DNA of 64,000 nucleotides from Shinisaurus crocodilurus (GCA_021292165.1 CM037878.1:188789118-188853117), one strand, 5' to 3'. Positions 32,830 to 43,696 are shown, counted from the stretch's first letter. A program made the numbers and translations. Notes: a model not told the origin generated them from the sequence alone.

Positions 32830-32967
32830 AAGGGCACAATTCTATGCATGTTTAGATAGAATAAGGTCTTACACCTCCCAGAATGTCCCAGGTATCATGG
32901 CTAGCTGGGGCATGCTAGGAGTTGTAGGACTTTTTTCTATCTAAACATGCGTAGGAACGCACCCTTA
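32830..32967. mobile_element. Palindromic MITE (GCATGTTTAGA...TCTAAACATGC)
   Basis: Outer CTAAGGGCACAATTCTATGC and GCGTAGGAACGCACCCTTAG are inverted; inner ATGTTTAGATAGAA / TTCTATCTAAACAT pair exactly and ACACCTCCCAGAATG pairs with CATGCTAGGAGTTGT. Partial relatives lie at 33,236 and 63,259. Confidence 0.8.
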
Positions 32968-33235
32968 GAGCAATTATTTGGTCATCCAAGGTATGGAGTT
33001 TGGGTGCTTGGAAGGCAAAAGGCAATTTCCTGGGTAGAATTTGACCAGTGAATGTGTTACTTAAGTCATATTTAACAGCAGTCCAGGTCTGGTTGGTTGA
33101 GCTACTCTAGAGTGTGTGGCTTGAAGATTGTGCTCAATGTATTCTATTGCAATGACCTGAAAATCGTTCTAAGACTATAGCATGACCTGCTTAGAATAGT
33201 GGTACTAGAACTGTTACCTTGGATTCCTATCCCGA

Positions 33236-33345
33236 CGCTATGAAGATCCCCAGATGGGGAAAGAAGCATGTCTTGCTGGGGAATGCTGGAAGGTGTAAGA
33301 CTTATTTCTGTCTAAACATGCATAGGATTGCACCCTTATTGTATC
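33236..33345. mobile_element. Damaged palindromic MITE of the same type
   Basis: The right arm is intact (TTTCTGTCTAAACATGCATA, GGATTGCACCCTT). The left arm is missing or replaced by CCCCAGATGGGGAAAG. Confidence 0.65.
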
Positions 33346-33531
33346 TTCCCTTCCTCTTAGTCATAGTCCTAAGGCTGGGGAAGGACTCGTGCAGGGTTCC
33401 AGCTCATCAGGACACACTTAATGCATTCAGAAGGCTTCCCCTCTGCAAACATGCCCCCAACAGATAGATGGACAGTGCTGGGGTGAGGCTGATAGAGTAT
33501 GTGATGGTGGGAGTGGGATCAGCACATTCGG

Positions 33532-33572
<41 letters not shown>
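33532..33572 (+). repeat. (CT)n microsatellite
   Basis: About 20 CT units before CCCTCTCCCCGC. Confidence 0.95.
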
Positions 33573-33577
<5 letters not shown>

Positions 33578-33589
33578 TCCCCGCACGAT

Positions 33590-33990
33590 ATTTATTTATT
33601 TATTTATTTTATTATATTTATGAATCGCCCATCTGGCCAGACATCCAGCCATTCTGAGCGATGTACAATGCAATAAAATACAAGGGGACACACACACACA
33701 CACACACACAGAGAGAGTATAAAACACAATTAAAAACAGTACAAAACTTAAAAATCCTAACCCACCCCATATTCCCGCCTGAAAAGCCACGTTTTTAATG
33801 CACGGCGGAAGCTAATCAAGGAAAGGGCATGGCGGAGGTCACTGGGGAGAGAGTTCCATAAATTGGGGGCTGCCACAGAAAAGGCCCTCCTCCTAGTCCC
33901 CACCAGCCTGGTTTCTCTGGCTGATGGGACAGGGAGAAAGCAATCCGTGGCGGATCTGGTTGAGCAGCCTACTTGATGTTGCTGGATATT
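33590..33990 (-). mobile_element. L2-type LINE 3' end, minus strand
   Basis: The minus-strand frame 33,757-33,996 (79 aa) carries RRRAFSVAAPNLWNSLPSDL and FRRALKTWLFRREYG, nearly the same as the C-terminus of the 9,535 copy. The 3' UTR and tail (CATCTGGCCAGACATCC read inverted, then TATTTATTTATTT) follow at 33,590-33,756. A (CA)n tract at 33,690-33,710 has grown in the UTR. Truncated after about 80 codons. Confidence 0.85.
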
Positions 33991-34861
33991 AATCATATGG
34001 AATTAGAATTCCTGAATAGGGCTCATTATGCTATCAAATTCAGTGTGTGTGTGTGCGCGCGCGTGCACTTGCATGTGTGCATATGCATTTGTGAAGAGTT
34101 TCCCAGAAAGTCCCTCATGGTCACATTTAACCTTAATGGTGATTGGCAAGCTTAACATGAGCTTAGGCCTGATCGGAATCAAGCCCAAATTAGTTCATTT
34201 TAGGTGGGCTCATTCCAAATCAAACCGGAGCAGCTCACCCCATCATCATGATGAATCATGACTGTTCCCAGGATCCCATCATGTTCTACGAAGAAATACA
34301 AACCAGGGGTATAATTATGAAAATTAAGGGATGGGCTGGGGGGATATGACGATAGAAGCTGGGCTCCATCTTGAATGGCTCCCAATGATTTTTGTGGGAC
34401 ATAGTAAATGGCTTGCAGTCTGGGTCACCGTTAGGAGAGTGCAAAATCACTGAATCCAACAAGGGAATGGGTCATGTTTATACCCCTCTTGAACAGGTTC
34501 TGCTCATTGATATGGGTTAAATTTCAGCATGTGGTGCAATGACAGCAAATCTCAGCCAGTTCACCTGGCACTGGGTTGTCCTCCTGACTTCCACCAACAG
34601 TAACCCTGTGGGGGCTGTAATGTGTCTGCATGCGTAGGAAGTAGAGAGATATATTTCATATTCAATAATTCCACTATATACAGTCCCTCCGTCTACTTGT
34701 ACACTGCTTGTCTTAATTAAGGGCATTTTGCTTCTTTATTATAATGTTCAGATTCATAATGGTTCATGAACAGTATTTTGTGACAGGTTACATAACTGGA
34801 ATTTCTTACATGGGTATCCCTGCTGTGTAGAAAATTGAGTGTACCTTGTACATACATCTGG
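33991..34861. other. No recognised gene; (GT)n tract at 34,043-34,066
   Basis: Only the GT/GC alternating tract stands out; the rest is unrecognised. Confidence 0.4.
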
Positions 34862-35015
34862 TAGAATCATAGAATCATAGAATCATAGAATCATAGAATC
34901 ATAGAAAAGTAGAGCTGGAAGGGGCCTACAAGGCCATCGAGTCCAACCCCCTGCTCAATGCAGGAATCCAGGTCAAAGCATCCCTGACAGATGGCTGTCC
35001 AGCTTCACCTGGAGG
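34862..35015 (-). mobile_element. CR1 LINE 3' end
   Basis: Five copies of TAGAATCA (the inverse of the 8-bp ATTCTATG-type CR1 end repeat) are followed by GAGCTGGAAGGGGCCTACAA, GAGTCCAACCCCCTGCTCAA and GGCTGTCCAGCTTC. Both the end repeat and the 3' UTR block are hallmarks of amniote CR1. Only the last 150 bp is present. Confidence 0.9.
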
Positions 35016-35440
35016 AAGAAAGAGTGCCAAAGGTTACAGGTCGCAGGTGCAAAGGACAGGAAGTAAAAACGAAGAAGCAGGCAAAGATCTGGTGCTCACG
35101 AGGACCATTTCTGGTCATAAAGTAGAGTGGTTGAGGTACAGGTCAAGGGCCTTGTTTGTATAGGAAAGAAGTCAAGAAAGGGCTGAAGGTCACAGAGCAA
35201 AGTTATCTTCGCAAGGGTTGAAGTTGAGCAACCAAGGGAAAGAGGTCACAGCATGTTGCTTTTGAGCAGCAGATGCTTAACGCTGCGGGCATGAGGCCCT
35301 TTTACGGTCTTGACAAACATGTAGATAACATTTGAGGGAAGCATCAGCACTGAGGCAAGGGCCCAGTTACCCGCAGGCACCCATGGGTCCCCCAGGGCAC
35401 TGTTGCAATAAGAGGTCCAAGAGGTGATGTGCAAATTATT
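35016..35440. other. No recognised feature
   Basis: Non-repetitive sequence; chance frames only. Confidence 0.4.
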
Positions 35441-35870
35441 GCTGCTGAGATTTATCTGCTTTAATTGTATTAGTTGTACAGGTCTAGCTGTGTTGAACTT
35501 GTTTCAGTTGTTCAAATTGTTTTAAATTTGGGTTTAAATTTTTTATTTATTTATTTATTATATTTATACCCCACCTTTTTTCCTGCAAGGAACCCAAGGC
35601 GGCTTACATAATCCTCAGCCTCCTCTCCATATTATCCTCACAACAACCCTGTGAGGTAGGTTAGGCTGAGAGTCAGTGACTGGCCCAAAGTCACCCAGCT
35701 TCACAGGCCGAGTGGGAACTAGAACCCGTATCTCCCGATTTTATGCTGTTTTTATTGTATTTGTATTTTGTATTGTATTTTATTGTGGTGTATGAATTGT
35801 TGCTATCCACCCAGAGATTCAGCTATTGGGTGCTATAGAAATGAAATTAATCATCATCATCATCATCACC
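35441..35870 (+). mobile_element. L2-type LINE 3' UTR, second subfamily, with SINE inside
   Basis: The end CCACCCAGAGATTCAGCTATTGG then GTGCTATAGAAATGAAATTAATCATC matches the layout at 51,880-52,045 (CGCGCAGAGAGCTTC, GGGCGGTATTGAAATAAAA). The upstream part (35,441-35,535) is T-rich UTR. A minus-strand SINE at 35,540-35,738 separates the two. Confidence 0.6.
35540..35738 (-). mobile_element. Sauria-type tRNA SINE, minus strand, 5' head lost
   Basis: Inverse of TATAAATATAATAAATAAAT tail, GGTTCCTTGCAGG, CTCACAGGGTTGTTG and GTGACTTTGGGCCAGTC. It stops at the B-box region (GGTTCTAGTTCCC, inverse), so the A box is missing. Confidence 0.85.
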
Positions 35871-35969
35871 AAACATGTTTCAGAGAAATCCTTAATAAAT
35901 CATAGGGTGGGCAGGATGTGTGTACAACATCACTTTTTAGCACTTTCAAGAATGTTCATGAAATGCTCC

Positions 35970-36003
35970 CACGCACACGCACACGCACACGCACACGCAC
36001 ACA
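35970..36003 (+). repeat. (CACACG)n hexanucleotide repeat
   Basis: Regular CACACG/CGCACA units followed by CATACATGAATG. Confidence 0.95.
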
Positions 36004-36659
36004 TACATGAATGAGCCCTAATAAAAATCCATTTTAGAAGAATGCTAAGTCCTTAGTGCCTGATTGGTGATGCATTGTGGAAAAGATCAATCTCCATTTG
36101 AAATTCCCGCAAATTCCAGAAAAAGAATGACAAAGGAAGTGGAGATGCTGCTCATTCACCTTCCGGCAAATGCACTTTAAAACATGGGGGAGGAGGGGAT
36201 ACCACTTTTGCTTTTCTTATTTCTGATAGAAATCAGCAATGTAGCAGCATGAATTGTGTTTTTTAGTGCTTTTAACAGTGTTCAAGGCAAGATCAAGTTT
36301 CTCACACTGCTGCTGGAAAACAAGATTCACGATGAATGCTTGATGTTTTCAGATACTTATTAAGTACTGGAGAAAGATGCCATTAGTTTGATTTTTAAAA
36401 GATACCTTTAAAAAAACCCAAGTTAATAGATGCTAACTCCCATCCCTCATCTCTTTAAATCTCTGACATTCCATTTTTTAAGGCTTGTAGGTCATGTAAA
36501 GGAATTTTATCTATGTACTGGTGCCAATAGGAACTTCCTTTGAACTGCAAATAGCCACCTAGGAGAAGCCATTTTTGTCAAGACCATTTGGGGGGGGGGG
36601 GGGATAAAGTTTTGAATGCCCCTTTCAACCCTCTGCCCCAAAGTACAACTGGCTGTAAA
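36004..36659. other. No recognised gene; G14 tract at 36,590-36,603
   Basis: Otherwise AT-rich and unrecognised. Confidence 0.45.
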
Positions 36660-36840
36660 TGAGCCAAAATGCATGTCTGCTGCTCAGAAGTAAATCACAT
36701 TATCTTCAATGGCCTTACTCAGAAGTAAATCACAAAACGAATAGGACTGCCATCCTTCTCCATGGCTTCTCTCTGCATGTCTATTCAGGAGTAAATCACA
36801 TTGATTTCAATGGAGCTTATGCTTGGGAAACTTAGCACAG
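36660..36840. mobile_element. MITE remains with tandem CAGAAGTAAATCACA units
   Basis: CTCAGAAGTAAATCACATT occurs at about 36,684, CTCAGAAGTAAATCACAAA near 36,718 and TTCAGGAGTAAATCACATTG near 36,785, each followed by TTCAATGG-type symmetry. Same type as 16,311-16,412, here rearranged or tandem. Confidence 0.55.
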
Positions 36841-38954
36841 AAGGAAGACTGCTTTGGGAAATTTGTTTTGGGTGGAGGGGAATGGGCGTACTGATCCTAC
36901 TGGCTTCACCCCTGGGAGGACAACAGCAGCAGCACAGCCTCCCGCTCTCTACCCTTCTCCTTCTCCATGATTTTTTTCTGAGGGGCCAGGAGGAATTTTT
37001 TTTCTTTAAAAAAAAAAAAAAATCTCATTTGTGCGCTTGTTTGCTCCTTCGCTCCTGCACATAGAAGACGAACCAAAAAAACAAGAAACAAAGCCCCTTT
37101 CTCTGAAAGGGCCACTTCTGCTGCATGTGCAAGGCAACACCCAGTATCACTGCTATGGAGTTTAGTTGTGGGGTGGCCAAATGGAATGACTGCGGTACAT
37201 TTAACGAAATTGTGTGCTATGAGTAGTGACCCGTGACCGCGGAACGTGAATATAGCAGTACTGTAATGCTAACTTGATGATATACCATGTAGTGTAGATC
37301 TGGCCCTGGTCAAACAGAAGAGATAAAGAAAACTATAAACCCTCACAAGAAGAACAAGACTCACTGCAGAAGGTTGTAAGACCTTTTGCAAATAAGCTTA
37401 TTCCTTCATTGATAAATGAAAGCCGCCTCTTTGTAGAGGATCTCACCATTCTTAGCAGGTGGCAAGGATTATCTTAATCCCTAAACAACATAATGAGCTG
37501 AGTTCTGTAGAATCATATTGGCCCATATCTCATTTTATATTGCCATGTACCAAAAATTGCAGCTGTTGCAAACTGGTATGATCAAGAGTGTGAGCTTGGA
37601 ACACTGGCTTGAACCCAAAGAATCTTTGTGTAGCAGAAGACTTCTACTACTTGCCCAAGGAGGTAGAGATCATTGGTTTCTTCCAGTTTACAAACACACA
37701 CACACACACAGCAGCTCCCATCCCATGACACATTTCAAGCCCTTCCAGTGGCTTCTCCAACCACTGGGAGAGGCTTGAGGGTGTATGAAGGCCTGCATTG
37801 GGAAGGAAGAGGTGGGAAAGCCCCACTGTGCAGGTAGAACAGTCTATTGTATCTTTCAAGGGTAGGCAATGTGGTGCTCATGGGCACCTTTCTTGGTGCC
37901 CACCAAGGTGCCCCAGCCCTCCCACTTAAAAAAAAATCAACACATTCTCTTATTGGCAGCTGAGATTGCTATAAAATACGTTTCTGTTGCGGGAAACTTG
38001 TAGGTTCTAATACACTAAATGTGTATTGGGGCTTAGACCCCACCTCAGCCTTGTACTCAGTCATTTGGGCAGGTTAATTATCCTTTTCCACATCTCCCAT
38101 GGCAGCCATTTTGTGGTGGTGCCCAAGACAGTTTCTCAAACTACACATGGCCCAAAAAGTCTGTCCTTAGTTTTTCAAGCAAAATGAACGTCTGATATTT
38201 ATATTTATTTAACATTATTTTTAGGCTGCCTATTGGTACACCAATATAACTGCCTAATGGCACACCAATAACTGGGGGTGGGGAAAGCTATTTTAGAAAA
38301 TCTCTGAGCTCTTGAAATTTTGAACCCTTCGAAGACACTTAGGGTTAAACATAGTCCAGCCATTTCCCCAGTAATTTGATTATCATGAGAAGATTGATTG
38401 ATAACACATCAGCTTGGATCCTAAAGGCTGCTTATGTAACTGGAAGGCACTTCTGCCTATGAAAGGGAGATCCCCAATTTCCATGGATTCCCCACTCTCT
38501 CTGCAGCCCCCTTCCACGTCCCACTTCATTCTCTAGAGTCCCTGACCATCAGGAGCAGCATGTCATGAGTGTAAGGGCCCTAAGGGCTGCAGCAGAAAGG
38601 AGGAAATGGGAACGCTTCATTCCACAAGCAGACTTACATCCATGGCTTATAGGATTCATCCCAGTAACTTGTAAGAAATATTTGGGAATTACATGGTACG
38701 TCACAAGATTTTGCAATGATAGCTACATATAAAGAGACGCGAGATAAATTGCAAGGATACAGCTACCTCTGGTTCCTTCCAATACTTTCAGGTAATCATT
38801 AGGAAATATGGTGGCATTTGAGCAAAGTTTATTGGAATCTCACTTAAGTGAGACTTGCACTGAGTTGTAACTAAAATATCCTTGATTACAGATTCTGTTT
38901 GAGAAAACCAGTTCTTTTTCCATTGGCATCAATAAGATTTTTACAAACTGTAAA
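36841..38954. other. Long stretch without recognised genes
   Basis: Contains a poly-A run (37,009-37,021) and a (CA)n tract near 37,693-37,709. No exon-like content or recurring repeat was recognised. Confidence 0.45.
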
Positions 38955-39075
38955 GGTTGGATCCAGTTTTAGTCATAGAGTAGACCCATTGAAATAAAGT
39001 TAGTCATGATAACTAACATGTGACATTGATTTCAGTGGCTCTACTCTAGGTATGACTAAATCCGGATCCAATGTA
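38955..39075. mobile_element. Palindromic MITE (TTGGATCC...GGATCCAA)
   Basis: GGTTGGATCCAG and CCGGATCCAATG form the ends; inner TAGTCATAGAGTAGACCCATTG pairs with CAGTGGCTCTACTCTAGGTATGACTA. A related degraded copy is at 54,140-54,215. Confidence 0.7.
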
Positions 39076-39615
39076 TATCTGGAGGTAGGATGAGACACAT
39101 TATGTGGAATTAATTTTTATCATAGTCTGCCATTCAGTTATTTGAATGCAAGAAAAACGAGCAGGGTTTTAATTTGTTCTTCCTCCATTTGCTGGTCCCT
39201 ACTATATCAGACTGATGGTTCATAAATTGCTTGGGCTCTTCTCCCCCCATTTCTTCAGCTTGCTTTCAGTCACTTTCTTTCATGATATAAGAATTATAGT
39301 TTAATTTATTTTAACCAGGACTGTTGTCATCTCATTTATTTCCTGTTGCTTCTTCAAATGGTGTTGTATTAGTATTTGCTTTTCAGCCCGAAATGCCTCT
39401 CACCTCCTTGCATCATTTATTAGCTTAAGATGGCTCTTGCTGACTCAGGAAGGAGTTTGCCATGGGAGACTAATATACTGTCCTTCTGAGGACATTCGGG
39501 ATTTAAAGTAGCTTTTAACAGTGGAGAGTGTGGGAGGAATGGCATTCTGAATATATCACCAGCAAGGAGCATTGGCTGTGCTCTGATACGGAAAGGTGCA
39601 TCCCCAAGTGTGAGA
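39076..39615. other. No recognised feature
   Basis: AT-rich, non-repetitive. Confidence 0.4.
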
Positions 39616-39777
39616 GGTATTACCAGTGCTTTTTTTCTGGAGAAAAGGGTACCGGAACTCTTGGATTACATTTCCTCGGGAGTAGATGGCGATTAAATTG
39701 TAATGTAATTAATAGAAGAAAAGGTGCTGGAACTCAGTTCCGGTGAGTTCCACCAGAAAAAAAGCCCTGGGTATTAC
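39616..39777. mobile_element. hAT MITE with exact 8-bp TSD (CAGTGCTTTTTTTCTGG type)
   Basis: Element 39,624-39,769 (146 bp) runs from CAGTGCTTTTTTTCTGG to CCAGAAAAAAAGCCCTG. Flanks GGTATTAC at 39,616-39,623 and 39,770-39,777 are identical. The interior is only weakly symmetrical (CCGGAACTC / GAGTTCCAC). Confidence 0.95.
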
Positions 39778-39854
39778 ATAGTGAAAAACTACAGAAATAT
39801 TTCTACCATTCTAATTCTGAAGCTGAATTAACTCTAGGAACACTGTTTTTTGTG

Positions 39855-39886
39855 TTTTGTGTTTTGTTTTGTTTTGTTTTGTTTTT
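39855..39886 (+). repeat. (TTTTG)n pentanucleotide repeat
   Basis: TTTTG/TTTTGT units in tandem. Confidence 0.9.
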
Positions 39887-40229
39887 CTCTCAAGTAAATA
39901 GGGGGTGTACATTCCTCTTGGAATGAATGAAAAATTGAACCAAATGTGGGCCTATTTGGTCAATTTCCTTTCCGGCCTGGGACAAATGCAGAGAGAATTA
40001 ATGCTCTCTGAAAGAGGTAACAAGATTTCAGCTAGAGAGGGTTATTGTGCTGTATCTCCAATCCTGATGAGCAGTAAACGTTAAACTAATTTGTTTCCCC
40101 AAAGCCTCTTAATAAATGCAATGTACATGGAGAAAAAAAAAGAGAGAGAATTAATGATTTCAAATGTGTGTTGTTTTTGGTATTCCATTCATACCCATTC
40201 ATCACTCATTTGGGGTGGGATGGGGCTAC

Positions 40230-40655
40230 CCTTTCTCGGGCAGATAGGGGGGCCACATCCACACTGGGGGAAAAAGAGAAATTGTATCACCAATAAAGAA
40301 GCCAAACAAGGACATGCATTTGAATAACATTTGCATATGCAAATTTATATTGATAGGTGTGAGTTTAGAAATAATAACTCTAATTTAAATATAATACATC
40401 TCGCCATAGTGGAGAGGAATGGCCAAGTCAACTGTGTGCCTGCTCAGTCTGCTGTCCAGGTGCTAACTGTGTGGATGGACAACTTCAAGGCCCCTTCCTG
40501 CTCTCCCTCCTTATGGTTCTTTGACTTTAAATCAGACTTGGACCGGACAGCTCATCAAACAGAGGACACCTTCAAATGGAGGACTGTCCTCTACCAGCTC
40601 TCCAAAATAGAGGACTATCCTCTGTAAAGTAGGACACCTGGCCACCCTAGGCCTA
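40230..40655 (+). repeat. GAGGAC-rich interspersed repeat, copy 1
   Basis: Blocks AACATTTGCATATGCAAATT, ATAATACATCTCGCC, GTCTGCTGTCCAGGTGCT, CAGAGGACACCTTCAAAT, AGAGGACTATCCTCTGTAAA and the end GGACACCTGGCCACCCTAGG. The same order is present at 51,560-51,860 (+) and inverted at 60,505-60,890. The 78- and 98-aa frames inside are repeat-derived. Probably a DNA element with GGTGGCCAGGTGTCC end. Confidence 0.65.
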
Positions 40656-40919
40656 GGTGTAGGCTTAGTGAGGGTGCCTAGTCTAGAAATAATCCAGACT
40701 ACTGGAAGTTCATCTTCTATCCCTGATAGTAGCATATATTTCTAAGAGCACTAGCTAGTTCCCAACTGAAGCCTTTCAGTAAAATTACGACAGCAATAGT
40801 TTCAAATGTAAGTCTGGAAAAAATAGTTAGGAACTCAACTTTTCCTATGAAAAATTCTACACAAAGTATAAGGAATATCATTGCATAAGATTTATGTTCT
40901 TAAAATGTGAAGAGCAACT

Positions 40920-41015
40920 AAGGCTGTAATCCCACATACACTTAGCTGAGAGTAATTCCCACCAAACTCAGTGGAACTTGCTTCTTAGGAGACATGTTTT
41001 ATAGGATTGTGCTGT
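40920..41015. mobile_element. Palindromic MITE relative of 16,311-16,412
   Basis: GGCTGTAATCCCACATACAC and TTTTATAGGATTGTGCTGTA are inverted ends around ACCAAACTCAGTGGAA. Confidence 0.55.
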
Positions 41016-41089
41016 AAGGCCTATTGAACCACACCTTGTGCCAGTGTTTTTCATTTAAGCACCTGCAGACTTTAGATGAGAAGAAAAGG

Positions 41090-41773
41090 CTTTGTTCTGT
41101 TGAAGGTGTGCTCAACCAGTCTGCCCTTCACAAGTTGCAGTAAGTTAGAGGCCCTCCCACAAACTTCCCGTCTCAGTTCTTCCTGTTCCCTTAATAGCTC
41201 CTTGTTAGTGTGTAAAGCAAAATAGCTTGCTGTGTTGCTTCTGTTTTGTTTACTGCTTATCTGGAAAGTTCCCAGACAGGAGACACTAGTACATTGCTGT
41301 CTCTGTTTACTGTGCTATTCTTACTTCGGCCTTGCTAGGCGTGAGAATGTTTCTGGTGTGAGCCAGGATTGTCATGTGATGTAAATGAGGTGATGACGTG
41401 TAATGGCTAAGCTACAACTGTATGTTTCATAGATTTCATAGATCATAGAGTTGGAAGGAGCCTACAAGGCTATCGAGTCCAACCCCCTGCTCAATGCAGG
41501 AAACTAGAGGAGGGGTCTCCCATGCAAGTAATAACCAGGCCTGACCCTGCTTAGCTTTCCACACTCAGACAAGCTGAGCCAGCATAAGCCTTATACCCTG
41601 TCTGTTTTTTTGTGTTTCTGCTGGATGTATTTTCTGCTGAGCTGGATATGAGCTCTAAGTTTTTTTGTACTCTGCACATGGACTCTGTACATGGAATGTA
41701 AAGAAGTAATGTAACCTGTAGTTACACTTTGTTATAAGTTAATAAAACAGTTAGAATAGAACTGTTTTGACTA
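41090..41773 (+). mobile_element. Possible LTR upstream part, interrupted by a 5S SINE
   Basis: From TGTTGAAGGTGTGCTC the sequence resembles a U3 region and leads to AATAAA near 41,742 followed by a GT-rich stretch. It runs straight into the 117-bp block at 41,774. A minus-strand SINE sits at 41,425-41,595. No partner LTR or target duplication was found, so LTR identity is a guess from layout. Confidence 0.3.
41425..41595 (-). mobile_element. 5S rRNA-derived SINE with CR1-like tail, copy 1
   Basis: Read on the minus strand, AGCTAAGCAGGGTC, GCCTGGTTATTACTTG and ATGGGAGACC match the internal part of vertebrate 5S rRNA (known block AGCTAAGCAGGGTC...GGATGGGAGACC), the A-box and intermediate element of its polymerase III promoter. 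After GAGACC the sequence switches at CCTCCTCTAG to TTTCCTGCATTGAGCAGGGG, GTTGGACTCGATAG and CTATGATCTATGAAAT, a CR1 3' end. The same junction occurs in the copy at 53,429, so it is a family and not a chance abutment. Target duplication is not clear here. Confidence 0.85.
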
Positions 41774-41890
41774 CAGCATGATTCCTGAGTTGAAGTTGAG
41801 AATGCTGGAGTGGTGCTGCGTGGAGGAGACTCTGCTGTGTGTAGAAGGCCAGGGCTTTATTTAGCTGGCTAGCACACAGACCATTCTCCT
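41774..41890 (+). repeat. 117-bp direct repeat, left copy
   Basis: Starts CAGCATGATTCCTGAG and ends at CTCCT. It matches 43,697-43,813 at a constant offset of 1,923 bp with about three substitutions and no gaps. It is contiguous with the LTR-like sequence on its left. Confidence 0.9.
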
Positions 41891-43696
41891 TCGAGGGTCG
41901 GAGGCCAGCAAATATGGGGAGTAGCCCCGCCTCCGGGGCTGGAAGGCAGACTTGTTCTGAGCTTCCGGTGGAGGAGGGGCCTCCCCAGAAGCTCCAGTTG
42001 TTCTTCCTGCCTCACAGTGGGAGGCAGACTTTTCGCGCTCCTCTGAGCGCGAGCAAAGAACAAAGAAAAGAAGAGGTGGAAAAGGAAGAAAACGAAGCCT
42101 CTTCGCCAGACACCTACCAACGGTAGGAAGGAGCCAGCCCCTCGCCCCCGCCTCTGGCGGTAAGACAGGCGGCTGGACTCCGGGGGGACCCGAGACACCT
42201 TGCTGTAAGGGAACCGGCCTCCCCCCATGGAAGCCAGCGCCAGGGGGGTGGGAGAGCCCGCTGCAGTCGGTGCCCTTCAAGGGGGGGAGGGAATAGCGGC
42301 CCAGGCGTCCCGGACCTCCCCCCTCCCTCCCAGCCCCCCTCCCTCCCTCCCAGCCCCCCTCCCATCTCAAGATGGGCTTGAGCGGCTTCCTCGGCCGGCA
42401 ATCGGCTGGAAAGGCACAACCCCCCAGGGGATTACTTGCTGCCTCTTCCCTTCCCCTGCTCTGCTGCGCGTTTGGCCGTCGGGAATCCCAGCCTCAGTCC
42501 AGCTCCGCCAGCAGCAGCGTGGGCAACGATGGCGGCCGCCATCTTAAGTAAGGGCAATGCCCTGTTTAAGTCAATCAGCGAAGCTGCATCCACCATTTTG
42601 GTTGAGGGCACGGCCATCTTCGGGTGCCATGGGCGCCGCCATTTTGATTAAGGGCAAGGCCCTTGTTATATCAGGCTGTGAGGTTGCGTCTGCCATGTTG
42701 GTTGTGGGCGTGGCCATCTTATGAGGCCACATGGGCACCGCCATTTTGGTTAAGGGCAAGATCCCTGTTAAGCCAGTGAGTGAGGCCAAGGCTGCCATCT
42801 TGGATGAGGGCAAGGCCATTCCGGAGGCTTTCTTTTGCAATTTCAGCTACAGCTCAGCTGTTTGCTGACCATCCAGCCACAATCGGGTTCCCCCCGCGTT
42901 CCCTCCTCACTGGCAAGCGGCAAGCCCTACAAGCCTTGTGGTGGGGACACACAGAGGCTCAGCCCAGCCCAGGCCTTTGACCGGCTAGGCAAGTGGGGAC
43001 CTGGAAGCACCACAGGGGTCCTCAAGTCTGCCAGATTGGGGGGGCTTAGGCCCCCCGGCCAAGACCCCCAAGGACCCACAGCCCCAGGGTAAAACCAAGC
43101 ATACAATGGCCCCTTTTCACGCCACCCATCTCTCCTTTTTACCAGTGCTCATTCTATAGCAGCCATGGATCCTGCGCCCACCACCAATCCCTCCACCTCT
43201 CCAATGAAGGGCAGCAGCATGCTACCAGACTCGCCTTCACGTGTGATCCCAGTTACAAACCCGGTTCGTCAAGAGGGTGTGCCTGAATCAATGTACCTGC
43301 TAATGAGTGAAATGTGGCGTGATATCCAGAGCCTCAAAGGGTCCCGGGGCAGGTCGCCAAACCGCCACAGCTCCGAGCATGCCTCAGTTTCCCAGCCGAC
43401 CGTGTGCCAGCTGAGGGCCTCACCTGCAGGCTCAAGCAAAAGTCACAGGTCAGCAAGCGTGCTCTCGAAACACGCCAGCGTCAGTCCCACGGCTGCCAGC
43501 AGAACCAAGCGCCGCCGCCCTTCTTCCGATTCTGATGACGGCTCAAGAACGGCATCCCCAGCCAGGTCACAGCGCACCCAGTACAGCAGTAGAACTTGTA
43601 CAAGTGCAGGGGCCTCAGCTTCCGATTTTGAAGATGGCGAGCTGCCTGAGGACAGCAAAGACGAGAGTGAGGCCCCACCCAGAGGCCGTCTGTTCG
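41891..43696 (+). mobile_element. GC-rich 5' part of a retroelement (DIRS-like?), 3' end missing
   Basis: A CpG-rich leader of about 1.27 kb is followed by a gag-like ORF that is cut off at the right direct repeat. The leader includes CCCCGCCTCCGGGGCTGG near its start, C-rich CCCTCCCTCCCAGCC tandem units (42,316-42,361) and three 100-bp units with paired CCATNTT motifs (42,535-42,835). The 5' end is kept and the 3' part lost, the opposite of LINE truncation; this favours an LTR or tyrosine-recombinase (DIRS) element. No RT, RNase H or recombinase sequence remains, so the class is uncertain. Confidence 0.5.
42535..42835 (+). promoter_or_regulatory. Phased array of CCATNTT (YY1-core) motifs in three 100-bp repeats
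   Basis: Eight CCATNTT motifs start at 42,539, 42,593, 42,614, 42,639, 42,693, 42,714, 42,741 and 42,795, giving spacings of 54, 21, 25, 54, 21, 27 and 54. Several have the full GCCGCCATYTTG context, the known YY1 binding consensus (inverse CAARATGGCGGC). YY1 sites near the start of transcription are known to position transcription in other retroelements such as human L1. Location in the leader upstream of the ORF suggests a promoter; binding itself is inferred. Confidence 0.6.

Noticed and set aside
34862..34910. Tandem TAGAATCA units as a CRISPR-like array or satellite
   Set aside because: Direct 8-bp units without spacers, adjoining CR1 3' UTR; this is the CR1 end repeat in a eukaryotic setting.
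41861..42370. 169-aa minus frame and overlapping 119- and 101-aa frames
   Set aside because: GC-rich retroelement leader read backwards; Gly/Arg/Pro-rich composition follows the C-rich tandem units and CpG-rich DNA, with few stops expected by chance.
42571..42840. 89-aa minus frame with repeated KMA words
   Set aside because: The repeats come from the 100-bp tandem units; it is the shadow of the CCATNTT array.
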